DNA of 64,000 bases, taken from assembly GCF_026626305.1 (NCBI RefSeq), contig NZ_JAPNUE010000003.1, forward strand, positions 1-64,000. Direction: 5' to 3'. The notes beneath the pieces are model-generated. The model was not told the DNA's origin. It made no database searches and saw only the letters and a program-made list of their open reading frames with translations. The position numbers and the translations under genes are program-made. Shown one piece after another: positions 41,448 through 50,201 of this stretch (positions within the stretch are counted from its first letter, which is position 1; every line of letters starts with the position of its first letter). The stretch comes from Frigidibacter sp. RF13. Its GTDB lineage: Bacteria; Pseudomonadota; Alphaproteobacteria; Rhodobacterales; Rhodobacteraceae.

Positions 41448-41778
41448 GTGATCCGATTGGTAAGATGGCTCCTGCGGGCATTTCGCGGGCTGTCCGCGGC
41501 GGTCCTTTTCCTCTCGGCGACTGCTCCGGGAGCCCCTGAGTTCTGGGATCGAGGCTGAGTTCGCGCATGATCCCGCCACCGGAAACCCCGAACTGGTGCG
41601 GGCACCGGGGTTCCATACCGGCGACGCCTTCTACGTCGGACGCGCGCGCTTTCACCTTTTCAACACCTGCAACGTCTGAGTCGGGCGGCAATTGCGCGCA
41701 GCCGGTGTCCGCTTCGGCATCTGGACCCCCGCCACCTGGTCGGTCGATCTGTCGCTCTGGCGGTTCGGGCGCGGGTGA
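41448..41778 (+). pseudogene. Decayed DUF2459 gene
   Basis: GTG at 41448 opens a membrane-anchor-like start (RLVRWLLRAFRGLSAAVLFL) that stops at TGA 41556-41558. From 41551 another frame reads GFHTGDAFYVGRARFHLFNT, CNV, TGA (41677-41679), VGRQLRAAGVRFGIWTP and WSVDLSLWRFGRG, the conserved C-terminus of DUF2459 proteins (YSLFNTCNTWVGRALRAAGVRFGLWTP type). The TGA stands where the family has Trp (TGG). The middle of the protein, about half its length, is missing. Dead by at least one deletion/frameshift and one nonsense change. Confidence 0.7.
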
Positions 41779-41855
41779 TCTTCGGGGGGCAACGGCTGCG
41801 GCTTGACCGCCAAGCCCCCAACATGTCACCTCGCAGTTGAATTGCGTGAGGGACC

Positions 41856-42485
41856 ATGACCCTGAAACCAGATATGATCGCCGGTCTGCCCGTTCTCTTC
41901 GTGATGGCGGCCGAGCCGGAATATGGCCCGGCGCTGAAGGCAAGGATCGCACCGCTGATGACCGGCGTTGGCCCGGTCGAGGGCGCTGTGGTCCTGACGG
42001 CGGCTCTGGCCGGGATGGAAAAGCGCCCCCGGCTGATCGTCTCACTGGGATCGGCCGGGTCGCGGGTGCTGGAACAGGGACAGGTCTATCAGGCATCAGG
42101 CGTCGCTTACCGCGACATGGATGCCTCGCCACTGGGGTTCGAGCGCGGGCGGACGCCCTTCCTCGACCTTCCCGCCCGGGTCGACCTGCCGCACCACATC
42201 CCAGGTGTGCCAACCGCGAGCCTTTCGACCGGCGCCAATATCGTCAGCGGCGCGGCCTACGACCGGATTGCCGAAGATATGGTGGATATGGAAACCTTCG
42301 CGCATCTGCGTGCGGCCCAACGGTTCGGCATACCGCTGATCGGGCTCAGGGGCATATCGGATGGTGCCGAGGAACTGCGCCACCTGAAGGACTGGACCCA
42401 GTATCTGCATGTGATCGACGAACGGCTCGCCGCCGCCGTCGATACGCTGGGCAAGGCGATCCGGCAGGGCAGGCTCGCGGTCTGA
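41856..42485 (+). CDS. 5'-methylthioadenosine/S-adenosylhomocysteine nucleosidase family protein
   Basis: 209 aa. Purine-nucleosidase fold: LFVMAAEPEYGPALKARI with the Glu after the first strand, MTGVGPVEGAVVLTAAL (phosphorylase-type glycine loop), LIVSLGSAGS, and the substrate Met-Glu region VDMETFAHLRAAQRFGIPLIGLRGISDGA with catalytic Asp. Cleaves MTA/SAH or a related nucleoside. GAGGGACC before the ATG. Followed at once by polA. Confidence 0.8.
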   Translation: MTLKPDMIAGLPVLFVMAAEPEYGPALKARIAPLMTGVGPVEGAVVLTAALAGMEKRPRLIVSLGSAGSRVLEQGQVYQASGVAYRDMDASPLGFERGRTPFLDLPARVDLPHHIPGVPTASLSTGANIVSGAAYDRIAEDMVDMETFAHLRAAQRFGIPLIGLRGISDGAEELRHLKDWTQYLHVIDERLAAAVDTLGKAIRQGRLAV

Positions 42486-42559
42486 GGCCGACCCGCAGCG
42501 TCTGGCCAAGCGCGCCTCTTCATGCGAAGACCGGAACGTCAGGCGAAACGGGGGACGGA

Positions 42560-45391
42560 ATGTCATTCGGCAAGGGCAGCCATCTGCATCTGATCGACGG
42601 ATCGGCCTTCATCTTCCGCGCCTATCACGCGCTGCCGCCGCTCACGCGCAAGTCCGACGGCCTGCCGATCGGCGCGGTCGCGGGGTTTTGCAACATGCTC
42701 TGGGGCCAGATCCTAGCCAACAAGGGCAAGGACGGGCCGACGCATGTGGCCGTCGTCTTCGACTATTCCTCGAAGACTTTCCGCGATGAGATCTACGACA
42801 AGTACAAGGCCAACCGCCCGGAGCTACCGGAAGACCTGCGCCCGCAATTTCCCCTGACGCGCGAGGCCACCCGGGCCTTCGGCGTCGCCTGTCTGGAGAT
42901 GGAGGGGTATGAGGCCGACGATATTATCGCGACGCTTTCCCGCCGCGCGGTCGAAGCGGGGGGCGACGTCACCATCATCTCCTCCGACAAGGATTTGATG
43001 CAGCTTGTGGGCAATGGCGTCGTGATGTTCGACGCGATGAAGAACCGCCGCATCGACCGCGATGAGGTGATCGAGAAATTCGGCGTGCCGCCGGAAAAGG
43101 TTATCGATGTGCAGGCGCTCGCGGGCGATTCCGTCGATAACGTGCCCGGCGCGCCGGGGATCGGGCTGAAGACGGCCGCGCTTCTCATCAACGAATATGG
43201 CGATCTGGAAACGCTGCTGGAGCGCGCGGGCGAGATCAAGCAGCCCAAGCGCCGCGAAGCGCTGGAGGCGAATGCCGACCTGATCCGCATCTCGAAGCGC
43301 CTCGTGACTCTCGATGCCGAGGCGCCGGTGGCCGAGGCGCTTGAGACGCTGGAAGTCCGGGCGCCCGAGGCGGAAGCGGTGATGGAGTTCCTCACGAAGA
43401 TGGAGTTTCGTACGCTGACCAAGCGCGTGGCCGAGGCGCTGAAGGTCGAAGTCCCGACCCTGACGGAGGCGCCCGCCGCGCCAACGGCCAGCGCCGATGA
43501 GAAGCCGCAGGCGCACGAAGAGGCGCTTCCCTTCGATCACGCCGCCTATGAATGCGTCCGCGACGCGGCCGCACTCGACCGCTGGATCGCGCTGGCCCGC
43601 GAGCGCGGCCAACTGGCGATCGACACCGAAACCACCAGCCTCGACGAGATGCGCGCCGAGCTGGTTGGCATCTCTCTTTCGGTCCTTCCCGGGCAGGCCT
43701 GCTATATCCCCGTCGGGCACCGGCAGGGCTCGGGCGACCTTTTCGGTTCGTCCGCGCTGGCCGACGGCCAGATGGCGCGCGACGCGGTGCTCGCCGCGCT
43801 GAAGCCGGTGCTGGAGGATGATGCCGTCCTGAAGGTCGGCCAGAACATCAAATACGACTGGAAGATCCTCGCCCGCCACGGCATCCGCATGTCGCCAATC
43901 GACGATACGATGCTGATGTCCTACGCGATGCATGCAGGCCTGCACAATCACGGCATGGACGGGCTGTCCGAACGCTACCTGTCGCACCAGCCCATTGAAA
44001 TCAAATCGCTTCTGGGCACAGGCAAGTCGGCCCGCACCTTCGATCAGGTGCCCATCGACGAGGCGGTGAAATATGCCGCCGAGGATGCCGACGTCACGCT
44101 CCGCCTCTGGCGGGCCTTCAAGCCGAACCTCCACCGCGCGCAGGTGACGACGGTTTATGAAACGCTGGAACGCCCGCTGGTGCCGGTTCTGGCCGATATG
44201 GAAATGGCGGGCATCCGCGTCGATGGTCAGGTCCTCAGCCGCATGTCGAATGCCTTCGCCCAGAAGATGGCGGGGCTCGAGGCCGAGATACAGGAGATCG
44301 CCGGCCAGCCCTTCAACGTGGGTTCGCCGAAGCAGCTGGGCGAAATTCTCTTCGATACGATGGGGGTGGAGGGTGGCCAGAAGGGCAAGACCGGCGCCTA
44401 TGCGACAGGGGCCGATGTTCTGGAGGACATCACGACCCTTGAGGACGTAAACCCCACGGCGGCGCGTCTGGCGGCGGCGGTGCTCGACTGGCGGCAGATA
44501 TCCAAGCTGAAATCCACCTATACCGACGCGCTGCAGCAGGCGATCAATCCTGAAACCGGTCGCGTCCATACTTCCTATTCCATCGCGGGCGCGAACACCG
44601 GGCGGCTCGCCTCGACCGATCCGAACCTGCAGAATATCCCGGTCCGCACCGACGAGGGTCGCCGCATCCGCGAGGCTTTCGTCGCGGGGCCGGGCATGCG
44701 GCTCGTCTCGCTCGACTACAGCCAGATCGAACTGAGGATCCTCGCCCATGTTGCGGGCATCCCGGCCCTGAAGGAGGCCTTCCGGAAGGGGATCGACATC
44801 CATGCGATGACTGCGAGCCAGATGTTCGGCGTGCCGGTCGAAGGCATGGACCCGATGGTCCGCCGCCGGGCGAAGGCGATCAATTTCGGGGTGATCTACG
44901 GCATTTCCGGCTTCGGACTTGCCCGCAACCTGCGCATCCCGCGCGCCGAGGCGCAGGCGTTCATCGACACCTATTTCGAACGCTTTCCGGGTATCAAGGA
45001 ATATATGGATTCCACGACCGCCTTCGCGAAGGAAAAGGGCTACGTCCAGACCCTCTTCGGCCGCAAGATCCATACGCCCGAGATCAATGCCAAGGGGCCG
45101 ACTGCCGGGTTTGCACGCCGTGCGGCGATCAACGCGCCTATACAGGGTGCGGCGGCAGACGTGATCCGCCGGGCGATGATCCGCATGCCGAAGGCGATCG
45201 CTGACCTGCCCGCGAGGATGCTCCTGCAGGTCCATGATGAGCTCCTGTTCGAGGTCGAGGAAGGCGCGGTCGATGCACTCATCGCCGCCGCGCGCGAAGT
45301 CATGGAAGGGGCGGCCCATCCGGCCGTGCATCTCGACGTGCCCTTGACGGTCGATGCCGGGCAGGGCGCGAACTGGGCCGAGGCGCATTGA
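42560..45391 (+). CDS. polA: DNA polymerase I
   Basis: 943 aa. Three domains: 5'-3' exonuclease (HLHLIDGSAFIFRAYHALPP, GYEADDIIATLSRRA, SSDKDLMQLV; about 1-310), proofreading 3'-5' exonuclease with intact acidic residues (LAIDTETTSLDEM near 355, NIKYDWKIL, YAAEDADVTLRLW), and polymerase A palm/fingers (VSLDYSQIELRILAH, RRRAKAINFGVIYGISGFGL, LLQVHDELLFEVE). All key catalytic residues are present. Repair and Okazaki-fragment processing. ATG at 42560 is preferred to far-upstream starts that run through the nucleosidase gene. Confidence 0.97.
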   Translation: MSFGKGSHLHLIDGSAFIFRAYHALPPLTRKSDGLPIGAVAGFCNMLWGQILANKGKDGPTHVAVVFDYSSKTFRDEIYDKYKANRPELPEDLRPQFPLTREATRAFGVACLEMEGYEADDIIATLSRRAVEAGGDVTIISSDKDLMQLVGNGVVMFDAMKNRRIDRDEVIEKFGVPPEKVIDVQALAGDSVDNVPGAPGIGLKTAALLINEYGDLETLLERAGEIKQPKRREALEANADLIRISKRLVTLDAEAPVAEALETLEVRAPEAEAVMEFLTKMEFRTLTKRVAEALKVEVPTLTEAPAAPTASADEKPQAHEEALPFDHAAYECVRDAAALDRWIALARERGQLAIDTETTSLDEMRAELVGISLSVLPGQACYIPVGHRQGSGDLFGSSALADGQMARDAVLAALKPVLEDDAVLKVGQNIKYDWKILARHGIRMSPIDDTMLMSYAMHAGLHNHGMDGLSERYLSHQPIEIKSLLGTGKSARTFDQVPIDEAVKYAAEDADVTLRLWRAFKPNLHRAQVTTVYETLERPLVPVLADMEMAGIRVDGQVLSRMSNAFAQKMAGLEAEIQEIAGQPFNVGSPKQLGEILFDTMGVEGGQKGKTGAYATGADVLEDITTLEDVNPTAARLAAAVLDWRQISKLKSTYTDALQQAINPETGRVHTSYSIAGANTGRLASTDPNLQNIPVRTDEGRRIREAFVAGPGMRLVSLDYSQIELRILAHVAGIPALKEAFRKGIDIHAMTASQMFGVPVEGMDPMVRRRAKAINFGVIYGISGFGLARNLRIPRAEAQAFIDTYFERFPGIKEYMDSTTAFAKEKGYVQTLFGRKIHTPEINAKGPTAGFARRAAINAPIQGAAADVIRRAMIRMPKAIADLPARMLLQVHDELLFEVEEGAVDALIAAAREVMEGAAHPAVHLDVPLTVDAGQGANWAEAH

Positions 45392-45435
45392 CAGGCCGCT
45401 CATTGTACGCCTGCGGTTTGCCGGGCGCGCTGCCC

Positions 45436-45846
45436 TTACGGATGACTGTGGTCGCGCGCGCACTTTCCATGGTCGCCAAAGGCGGCCAACGTCCGGCAGG
45501 CACCTGCAGACCCATCGCAGGCGGCGGCGATCCGGGCGAGTTCCGCCTCTAGCCCGCGCAGGGCCTCGATCCGGCGGCGGATGTCCAAGAGGTGCAGTGT
45601 GGCGATCGGATGCGCCTTCTCGCAGTCGCTGCCGTCAAGCGCGATCAGCTCGCGGATTGCCCCGATGGGCAGACCGAGGTCGCGGGCGTGGCGGATGAAG
45701 GCCAGCCGCTCCAGCCCGGCATGGCTATAGCGGCGCTGGTTGCCGTCTGTCCGGCCCTCCGCCTGCAGGAGTCCCATCTGCTCGTAATAGCGGATGGTCG
45801 GCACCTTGACGCCGGTGCGCCGCGACAGATCTCCGATAGAGAGCAT
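45436..45846 (-). CDS. MerR-family metal-responsive regulator
   Basis: 136 aa. HTH and wing: LSIGDLSRRTGVKVPTIRYYEQMGLLQAEGRTDGNQRRYS; dimer helix; then cysteines in GSDCEKAHPIATLHLLDIRRR, AACDGSAGACRTL and GKCARDHSHP that could bind metal (ZntR/CadR-like spacing of C and CxxxxxC). Divergent from a cation-diffusion exporter with a MerR-type promoter in the gap, so it most likely activates that gene in response to zinc, cadmium or a similar ion. Confidence 0.87.
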   Translation of the reverse strand: MLSIGDLSRRTGVKVPTIRYYEQMGLLQAEGRTDGNQRRYSHAGLERLAFIRHARDLGLPIGAIRELIALDGSDCEKAHPIATLHLLDIRRRIEALRGLEAELARIAAACDGSAGACRTLAAFGDHGKCARDHSHP

Positions 45847-45858
45847 GGCAGTTTGTCC

Positions 45859-45889
45859 TTGAACCTCTAGTCACTAGAGGAATTAGGAT
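45859..45889 (+). promoter_or_regulatory. MerR-type promoter/operator of the CDF gene (19-bp spacer)
   Basis: -35 TTGAAC (45859-45864), -10 TAGGAT (45884-45889), spacer 19 bp. Between them a perfect dyad CCTCTAG-TCA-CTAGAGG (45864-45880). The overlong spacer with a central dyad is the hallmark of MerR-activated promoters. Confidence 0.85.
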
Positions 45890-45921
45890 CGTGACAGGTG
45901 AGTCGCAAGAGAGCGGAAGAC

Positions 45922-46902
45922 ATGGCGGAACACAGGCACGAAGCGGGCAACGGCGATCATCATGACCATGCGGATCATGGGCATGGTGGTTTCGGCCACG
46001 CGGGCGGCCATGGCCACCACGGCCACAGCCACGGAATCGAGGGCCGGGGCGACTGGCAGGTGGCGGCGGCGGTGGTGACCAATCTGGCGCTGACCTTCGC
46101 GCAGATCGTCGGAGGGGTTATCGCCGGGTCGGTCGCGCTGATCGCCGATGCGATGCACAACCTTTCCGATGCGCTCGCCCTCATCATCGCCTTCGCCGCA
46201 CGGCGGATTGCGCGCCGGCCCGCCCATCCGGGCATGTCCTTCGGCTACGCCCGGGCCGAGGTGGTGGCGGCGCTGGTCAATTACACAACGCTGATCGTCA
46301 TCTGCCTCTGGCTTGGCTATGCGGCGATCGAACGTATGGTCGATCCGCCCGCCGTGGAGGGCAGTGTCGTGGTGATCCTGGCCGGGGTCGCGCTGGTGGT
46401 GAATTCCATCACCGCGCTTCTGACCTTTCGGCTGGCGCGCGACAGCATGAACATCCGCGCGGCCTTCCTGCACAACCTGTCGGATGCAGGCACATCGCTT
46501 GCGGTGATCGTGAGCGGGCTTCTGGTGATCTGGTTCGACTGGCGTCTCGCCGATCCCCTGATCACGCTTCTGATCTCGCTCTGGATCCTGTGGCATTGCG
46601 TGCGCGAAATCGGGCCAGTCATCCGCATCCTCATGCTCGCCGCCCCCGAGGACATGGCAGGCGAGGAGGTGCGCGCCGCGATTCTGGCCGATGTGGGCGT
46701 CGCGGATGTGCATCACCTGCATCTCTGGCAGATCGACGAGCGCCGTGCCTCGCTGGAGGCGCACCTGGTGCTGGCCGAGGGGGCCGAGGCCGCAGACGTG
46801 CTGGCGCGGGTCAAGGCGGACCTTGCCAATCGGTTTGGCCTGTCACACACGACATTTGAGGTCGAGGCAGCGGGAACCGCCTGCGCCGGTCAGGCCTGCT
46901 GA
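45922..46902 (+). CDS. Cation diffusion facilitator (CDF) metal exporter
   Basis: 326 aa. His-rich N-terminus (HDHADHGHGGFGHAGGHGHH and onward) that can bind metal, then six transmembrane helices with the transport-site motifs ALIADAMHNLSDALALI (HxxxD) and RAAFLHNLSDAGTSLAV, and a C-terminal cytosolic domain with VHHLHLWQID. Zinc/cadmium/cobalt:proton antiporter of the ZitB/CzcD type. ATG at 45922 is chosen; a GTG at 45898 would lie at the predicted transcript start. Overlaps the convergent hyi by 13 bases. Confidence 0.92.
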   Translation: MAEHRHEAGNGDHHDHADHGHGGFGHAGGHGHHGHSHGIEGRGDWQVAAAVVTNLALTFAQIVGGVIAGSVALIADAMHNLSDALALIIAFAARRIARRPAHPGMSFGYARAEVVAALVNYTTLIVICLWLGYAAIERMVDPPAVEGSVVVILAGVALVVNSITALLTFRLARDSMNIRAAFLHNLSDAGTSLAVIVSGLLVIWFDWRLADPLITLLISLWILWHCVREIGPVIRILMLAAPEDMAGEEVRAAILADVGVADVHHLHLWQIDERRASLEAHLVLAEGAEAADVLARVKADLANRFGLSHTTFEVEAAGTACAGQAC

Positions 46903-47648
46903 GAAAGCCAGCCGAGGCCGGACGCCGTATCGCCCTTGGGATTGTATTCCGCCGAGACCCAACCCCGGTAGCCGTCCGCATCAAGCCGCGTGAAGAAGGC
47001 GGGATAGTCGATCTCTCCGCCCGCGGGTTCATGGCGATCGGGAAAGCCCGCGATCTGGACATGGGCGGCGCGCTGGCCGTGCTGCGCCCAGGTGCCCATC
47101 AGATCGCCTGTGATCCGGTGGGCATGGTAGGCGTCGAACTGCAGGGCGAGGTTCGGTGCCGAGACTTCGTCGAGGATTTCCGCCGCCAGATCGAAATCCG
47201 CCAGCCAGTAGCCCGGCATGTCATGCCGGTTGATCGGCTCGATCGTCAGGCGGCGCCTGGGCGCATGGGCCGAGGCCCATTTCAGGTTCGCGACAAAGGT
47301 GTCCCGCGCCGCCGGATCGTCGGTCACGCCCGCCATCACATGGATCTGCTGTGGCTTCAGCACATCGGCGAAGCGCAGGCAGCGCTCGAAATCCTTGCGG
47401 AAGCGCGCCTCGAGCCCCGGCACGGCGGCAAAACCGCGGTCGCCTCCGGTCCAGTTCGGCGGCGGCGTGTTCATCAGGACGAACGTCAGCCCGTTCATCA
47501 CAAGCTGATCGCGCATGTCCTGCGCGCTTTCGTCGTAGGGGAATAGCAGCTCGACCGCCTCAAAGCCCGCCGCCTTCGCCGCCGCGAACCGCTCCATCAG
47601 CGGCAGTTCGGTGAAGAGAAGCGTGAGATTGGCCGCGAAAGCTGGCAT
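46890..47648 (-). CDS. hyi: Hydroxypyruvate isomerase family (TIM barrel)
   Basis: 252 aa. Marks: FAANLTLLFTELPLMERFAAAKAAGFEAVELLFPYD, INRHDMPGYWLADFDLAAEI with catalytic Glu in LTIEPIN, LQFDAYHAHRITGDL and HVQIAGFPDRHEPAGGEIDYPAFF, WVSAEYNPKGDTASGLGWL. Converts hydroxypyruvate to tartronate semialdehyde in glyoxylate metabolism; glycolate oxidase genes lie 10 kb away but not in the same unit. Start overlaps the DUF1285 stop (TGATG). Confidence 0.85.
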   Translation of the reverse strand: MPAFAANLTLLFTELPLMERFAAAKAAGFEAVELLFPYDESAQDMRDQLVMNGLTFVLMNTPPPNWTGGDRGFAAVPGLEARFRKDFERCLRFADVLKPQQIHVMAGVTDDPAARDTFVANLKWASAHAPRRRLTIEPINRHDMPGYWLADFDLAAEILDEVSAPNLALQFDAYHAHRITGDLMGTWAQHGQRAAHVQIAGFPDRHEPAGGEIDYPAFFTRLDADGYRGWVSAEYNPKGDTASGLGWLSQQA

Positions 47649-48217
47649 CAGGGCAGCTCGGCGGAGGGGATGATCGGGAAGAAGGTGCCCGAAGACCAGA
47701 GGCCGAACCATTGCGCACCCTCATGCTCTTCATGCACGCAGAGATCAACGATCCGGTAGAAGGTCTTGCGGTCAATGAGCGCCTCTAGGTTCGCCCGGAT
47801 ATGGATATAGGGCGAGGGCTCGCCCGTCTCGGGGTCGCGCGACACGCGGATCGGATGTTCCGGGCCCGCGACCGCTTCGTCATCGACATGGGTGAAAAAG
47901 GTCAGGACCTGATCGCGCCCTGTGCCCTCGGCCCGGAAGTCATTGGCCACGAAGGGCGCATCCACCACCCGTATGCCTACCTTTTCGACCGGCGTGACCA
48001 GAAAAAAACTGTCTCCGTCCTTGCGGATAATCGAGGAGAAGAGCTTCACCAGCCCCATGCGCCCCATCGGCGTGCCGAGATACCACCAGGTCCCGTCGCG
48101 GCGGATTTCCATGTCGAGATCGCCGCAAAAGGGCGGATTCCACAAGTGGACCGGCGGCGGCCCCTTCTTGCCTGCGGCTTTCGCCGCGGCTGCGATATTT
48201 TCCGCCGAGGGCTTCAC
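47648..48217 (-). CDS. DUF1285 protein
   Basis: 189 aa. PVHLWNPPFCGDLDMEIRRDGTWWYLGTPMGRMGLVKLFSSIIRKDGDSFFLVTPVEKVGIRVVDAPF is the clear DUF1285 signature. Function unknown. GTG start at 48217. Divergent from the MoxR operon with an 89-bp gap; this neighbourhood recurs in alphaproteobacteria as far as I recall. Confidence 0.88.
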   Translation of the reverse strand: MKPSAENIAAAAKAAGKKGPPPVHLWNPPFCGDLDMEIRRDGTWWYLGTPMGRMGLVKLFSSIIRKDGDSFFLVTPVEKVGIRVVDAPFVANDFRAEGTGRDQVLTFFTHVDDEAVAGPEHPIRVSRDPETGEPSPYIHIRANLEALIDRKTFYRIVDLCVHEEHEGAQWFGLWSSGTFFPIIPSAELP

Positions 48218-48306
48218 GATCAGGTGTCCTTCCGGTTTTTCCCCATTGGTGTCAGGCGCATAATCTGCCTTTAATGTGCTACCTAGCAGGGAAGGACCGA
48301 TCTGTC

Positions 48307-49311
48307 ATGGCTGAGGATAGCGCACTCATCGCAGATATCGAGGCGTTGGGCGAACGGCTGGCCCAGGCGCGCGCCATGATCGCCCGGCGCTTCATCGGGC
48401 AGGAACGGGTCGTGGACCTGTCGCTGACCGCGCTTCTCTGCGGTGGGCACGGGCTTCTGGTCGGTGTGCCGGGCCTTGGCAAGACCATGCTCGTCGATAC
48501 GCTCGGCACCGTGATGGGGCTTTCGACCCAGCGCGTGCAGTTCACCCCGGACCTGATGCCTGCGGATATCCTCGGCTCCGAGGTGCTCGAAACCGCGAAG
48601 GACGGCAGCCGTGCCTTCCGCTTCATCGAAGGGCCGGTCTTCTGCCAGCTGCTGATGGCGGACGAGATCAACCGCGCCTCGCCGCGCACGCAGTCGGCGC
48701 TTCTGCAGGCGATGCAGGAAAGGCAGGTGACGGTTGCCGGGCAGCATCGGCCACTTGGCCCTCCCTTCCATGTGCTCGCCACCCAGAACCCGATCGAGCA
48801 GGAGGGGACCTATCCCTTGCCAGAGGCGCAGCTCGACCGGTTCCTCGTGCAGATCGACGTGGATTATCCTGACCGCGAGACCGAGCGGAACATCCTTCTG
48901 GCCACCACCGGGGCAGGCGAGGCGAGCGCTTCGCAGGTCTTTGACGCGCCCGCGCTGATCGCCGCGCAGACGGTGCTCAGGCGGATGCCGGTGGGCGAGG
49001 GCGTGGTCGAGGCGATCCTCGATCTTGTGCGCGCCTGCCGTCCCGATGCGGCGGATGCGGGCGCGGCGGTGAAGGCCGCAGTCAGCTGGGGCCCGGGGCC
49101 GCGCGCCGCGCAGGCCTTGATGCTTGCCGTGCGGGCGGCGGCACTTCTCGACGGGCGGCTCGCGCCCTCGGTCCAGGATGTGGCGGCGCTGGCGAAGCCG
49201 GTTCTCAGTCACCGTATGGCGCTGACCTTCGCGGCGCGGGCGCGGGGGGAAAGCCTTGGGCAGATGATCGCCGATGTGGCGCGTGGTGCCCTGAAGCTGG
49301 ACGCGGCATGA
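48307..49311 (+). CDS. MoxR-family AAA ATPase
   Basis: 334 aa AAA+ ATPase. Walker A HGLLVGVPGLGKTMLVDTL near residue 55, Walker B LLMADEINRASPRTQSALLQAM, sensor 1 VLATQNPIEQEGTYPLPEAQLDRF, and the C-terminal lid. MoxR ATPases act as chaperones that mature or insert complexes together with VWA/DUF58 proteins. AAGGA before the ATG at 48307. First of four genes joined by four-base overlaps. Confidence 0.92.
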   Translation: MAEDSALIADIEALGERLAQARAMIARRFIGQERVVDLSLTALLCGGHGLLVGVPGLGKTMLVDTLGTVMGLSTQRVQFTPDLMPADILGSEVLETAKDGSRAFRFIEGPVFCQLLMADEINRASPRTQSALLQAMQERQVTVAGQHRPLGPPFHVLATQNPIEQEGTYPLPEAQLDRFLVQIDVDYPDRETERNILLATTGAGEASASQVFDAPALIAAQTVLRRMPVGEGVVEAILDLVRACRPDAADAGAAVKAAVSWGPGPRAAQALMLAVRAAALLDGRLAPSVQDVAALAKPVLSHRMALTFAARARGESLGQMIADVARGALKLDAA

Positions 49312-50201
49312 CCCTTGCAGGCTCAGCCGAGGCGGCGGGGCTGCGGCGCGACGCTGGCAGCCTGGCCGATGCATTGCCGCCGCTTCTGGCGGAAGCTCGG
49401 CAATTGGCGGCTGCGATACAGACCGGCGAACACGGGCGGCGCCGCGCGGGCGTGGGCGAGGAATTCTGGCAATATCGCACGGCGCGACCCGAGGATGAGG
49501 CGCGGCGCATCGACTGGCGCCGGTCCGGCCGGTCGGACCAGTTCTATATCCGCGAGAAGGAATGGCAGGCGGCGCAGTCGGTGCATCTTTGGGTCGACCG
49601 TTCCGCCTCGATGAATTTCCGCTCGACCGAGCGCTGGCCGGAAAAGGGCGCGCGGGCGCGGGTTCTGGCGCTGGCGGTGGCCATCCTTCTGGAACGCGCG
49701 GGCGAGCGGTTCGGCCTTGCCGACGACCGCGCGCCGCCACGCGCGGGGCGCGCCCAGCTTGGTCGGGTGGCGGGCATTCTGGCCGATGAGGCAGCGCTGC
49801 CGGAGGTAGAGGCGGCGATGGGCGTGACCAGCTTCGTCAGCGGCGCACGGGCGCTGGTTCTGTCCGACTTCTTCGGGGACATCGACCGGATGTCGGAGCT
49901 CGTTCTTGCGGCGGCGGGGCGGGGCGTGACCGGCGCGCTGATGCAGATCGTCGATCCGGCAGAGGAGGACTTTCCCTTCGCGGGTCGCACGGTCTTCGAG
50001 ATGATGAGCGGTGCGGCGCGTCATGAGACGCAGGAAGCGGGCGGTCTGCGCCGCCGCTACATCGAACGGCTGGCCGAGCGGCGCGACCGTCTGCAGGCAC
50101 TCGCCGCAAAGGCGGGCTGGCAGTTCACCATCCACCGCACAGACCAGCCGCCGATGGCCGCGCTCATCTGGATCCACACGATCCTCGGAGGCGCGCGGTG
50201 A
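49308..50201 (+). CDS. DUF58 domain protein
   Basis: 297 aa. The DUF58 core GRRRAGVGEEFWQYRTARPEDEARRIDWRRSGRSDQFYIREKEW is followed by a VWA-like fold with VHLWVDRSASMNFRS (a DxSxS MIDAS-type motif). Partner of MoxR in Bat-type operons. Starts by ATGA overlap with moxR; its own stop overlaps the GTG of the next gene. Confidence 0.9.
   Translation: MTLAGSAEAAGLRRDAGSLADALPPLLAEARQLAAAIQTGEHGRRRAGVGEEFWQYRTARPEDEARRIDWRRSGRSDQFYIREKEWQAAQSVHLWVDRSASMNFRSTERWPEKGARARVLALAVAILLERAGERFGLADDRAPPRAGRAQLGRVAGILADEAALPEVEAAMGVTSFVSGARALVLSDFFGDIDRMSELVLAAAGRGVTGALMQIVDPAEEDFPFAGRTVFEMMSGAARHETQEAGGLRRRYIERLAERRDRLQALAAKAGWQFTIHRTDQPPMAALIWIHTILGGAR

Noticed and set aside
41837..42559. Upstream extension of polA to a 1184-aa protein
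   Set aside because: The extension overlaps the nucleosidase gene in another frame; polA homology begins at 42560 with an RBS.
42824..45463. 879-aa open frame on the minus strand across polA
   Set aside because: Fully antisense to polA, whose motifs are intact; composition is Arg/His-rich as expected for a GC-driven shadow frame.
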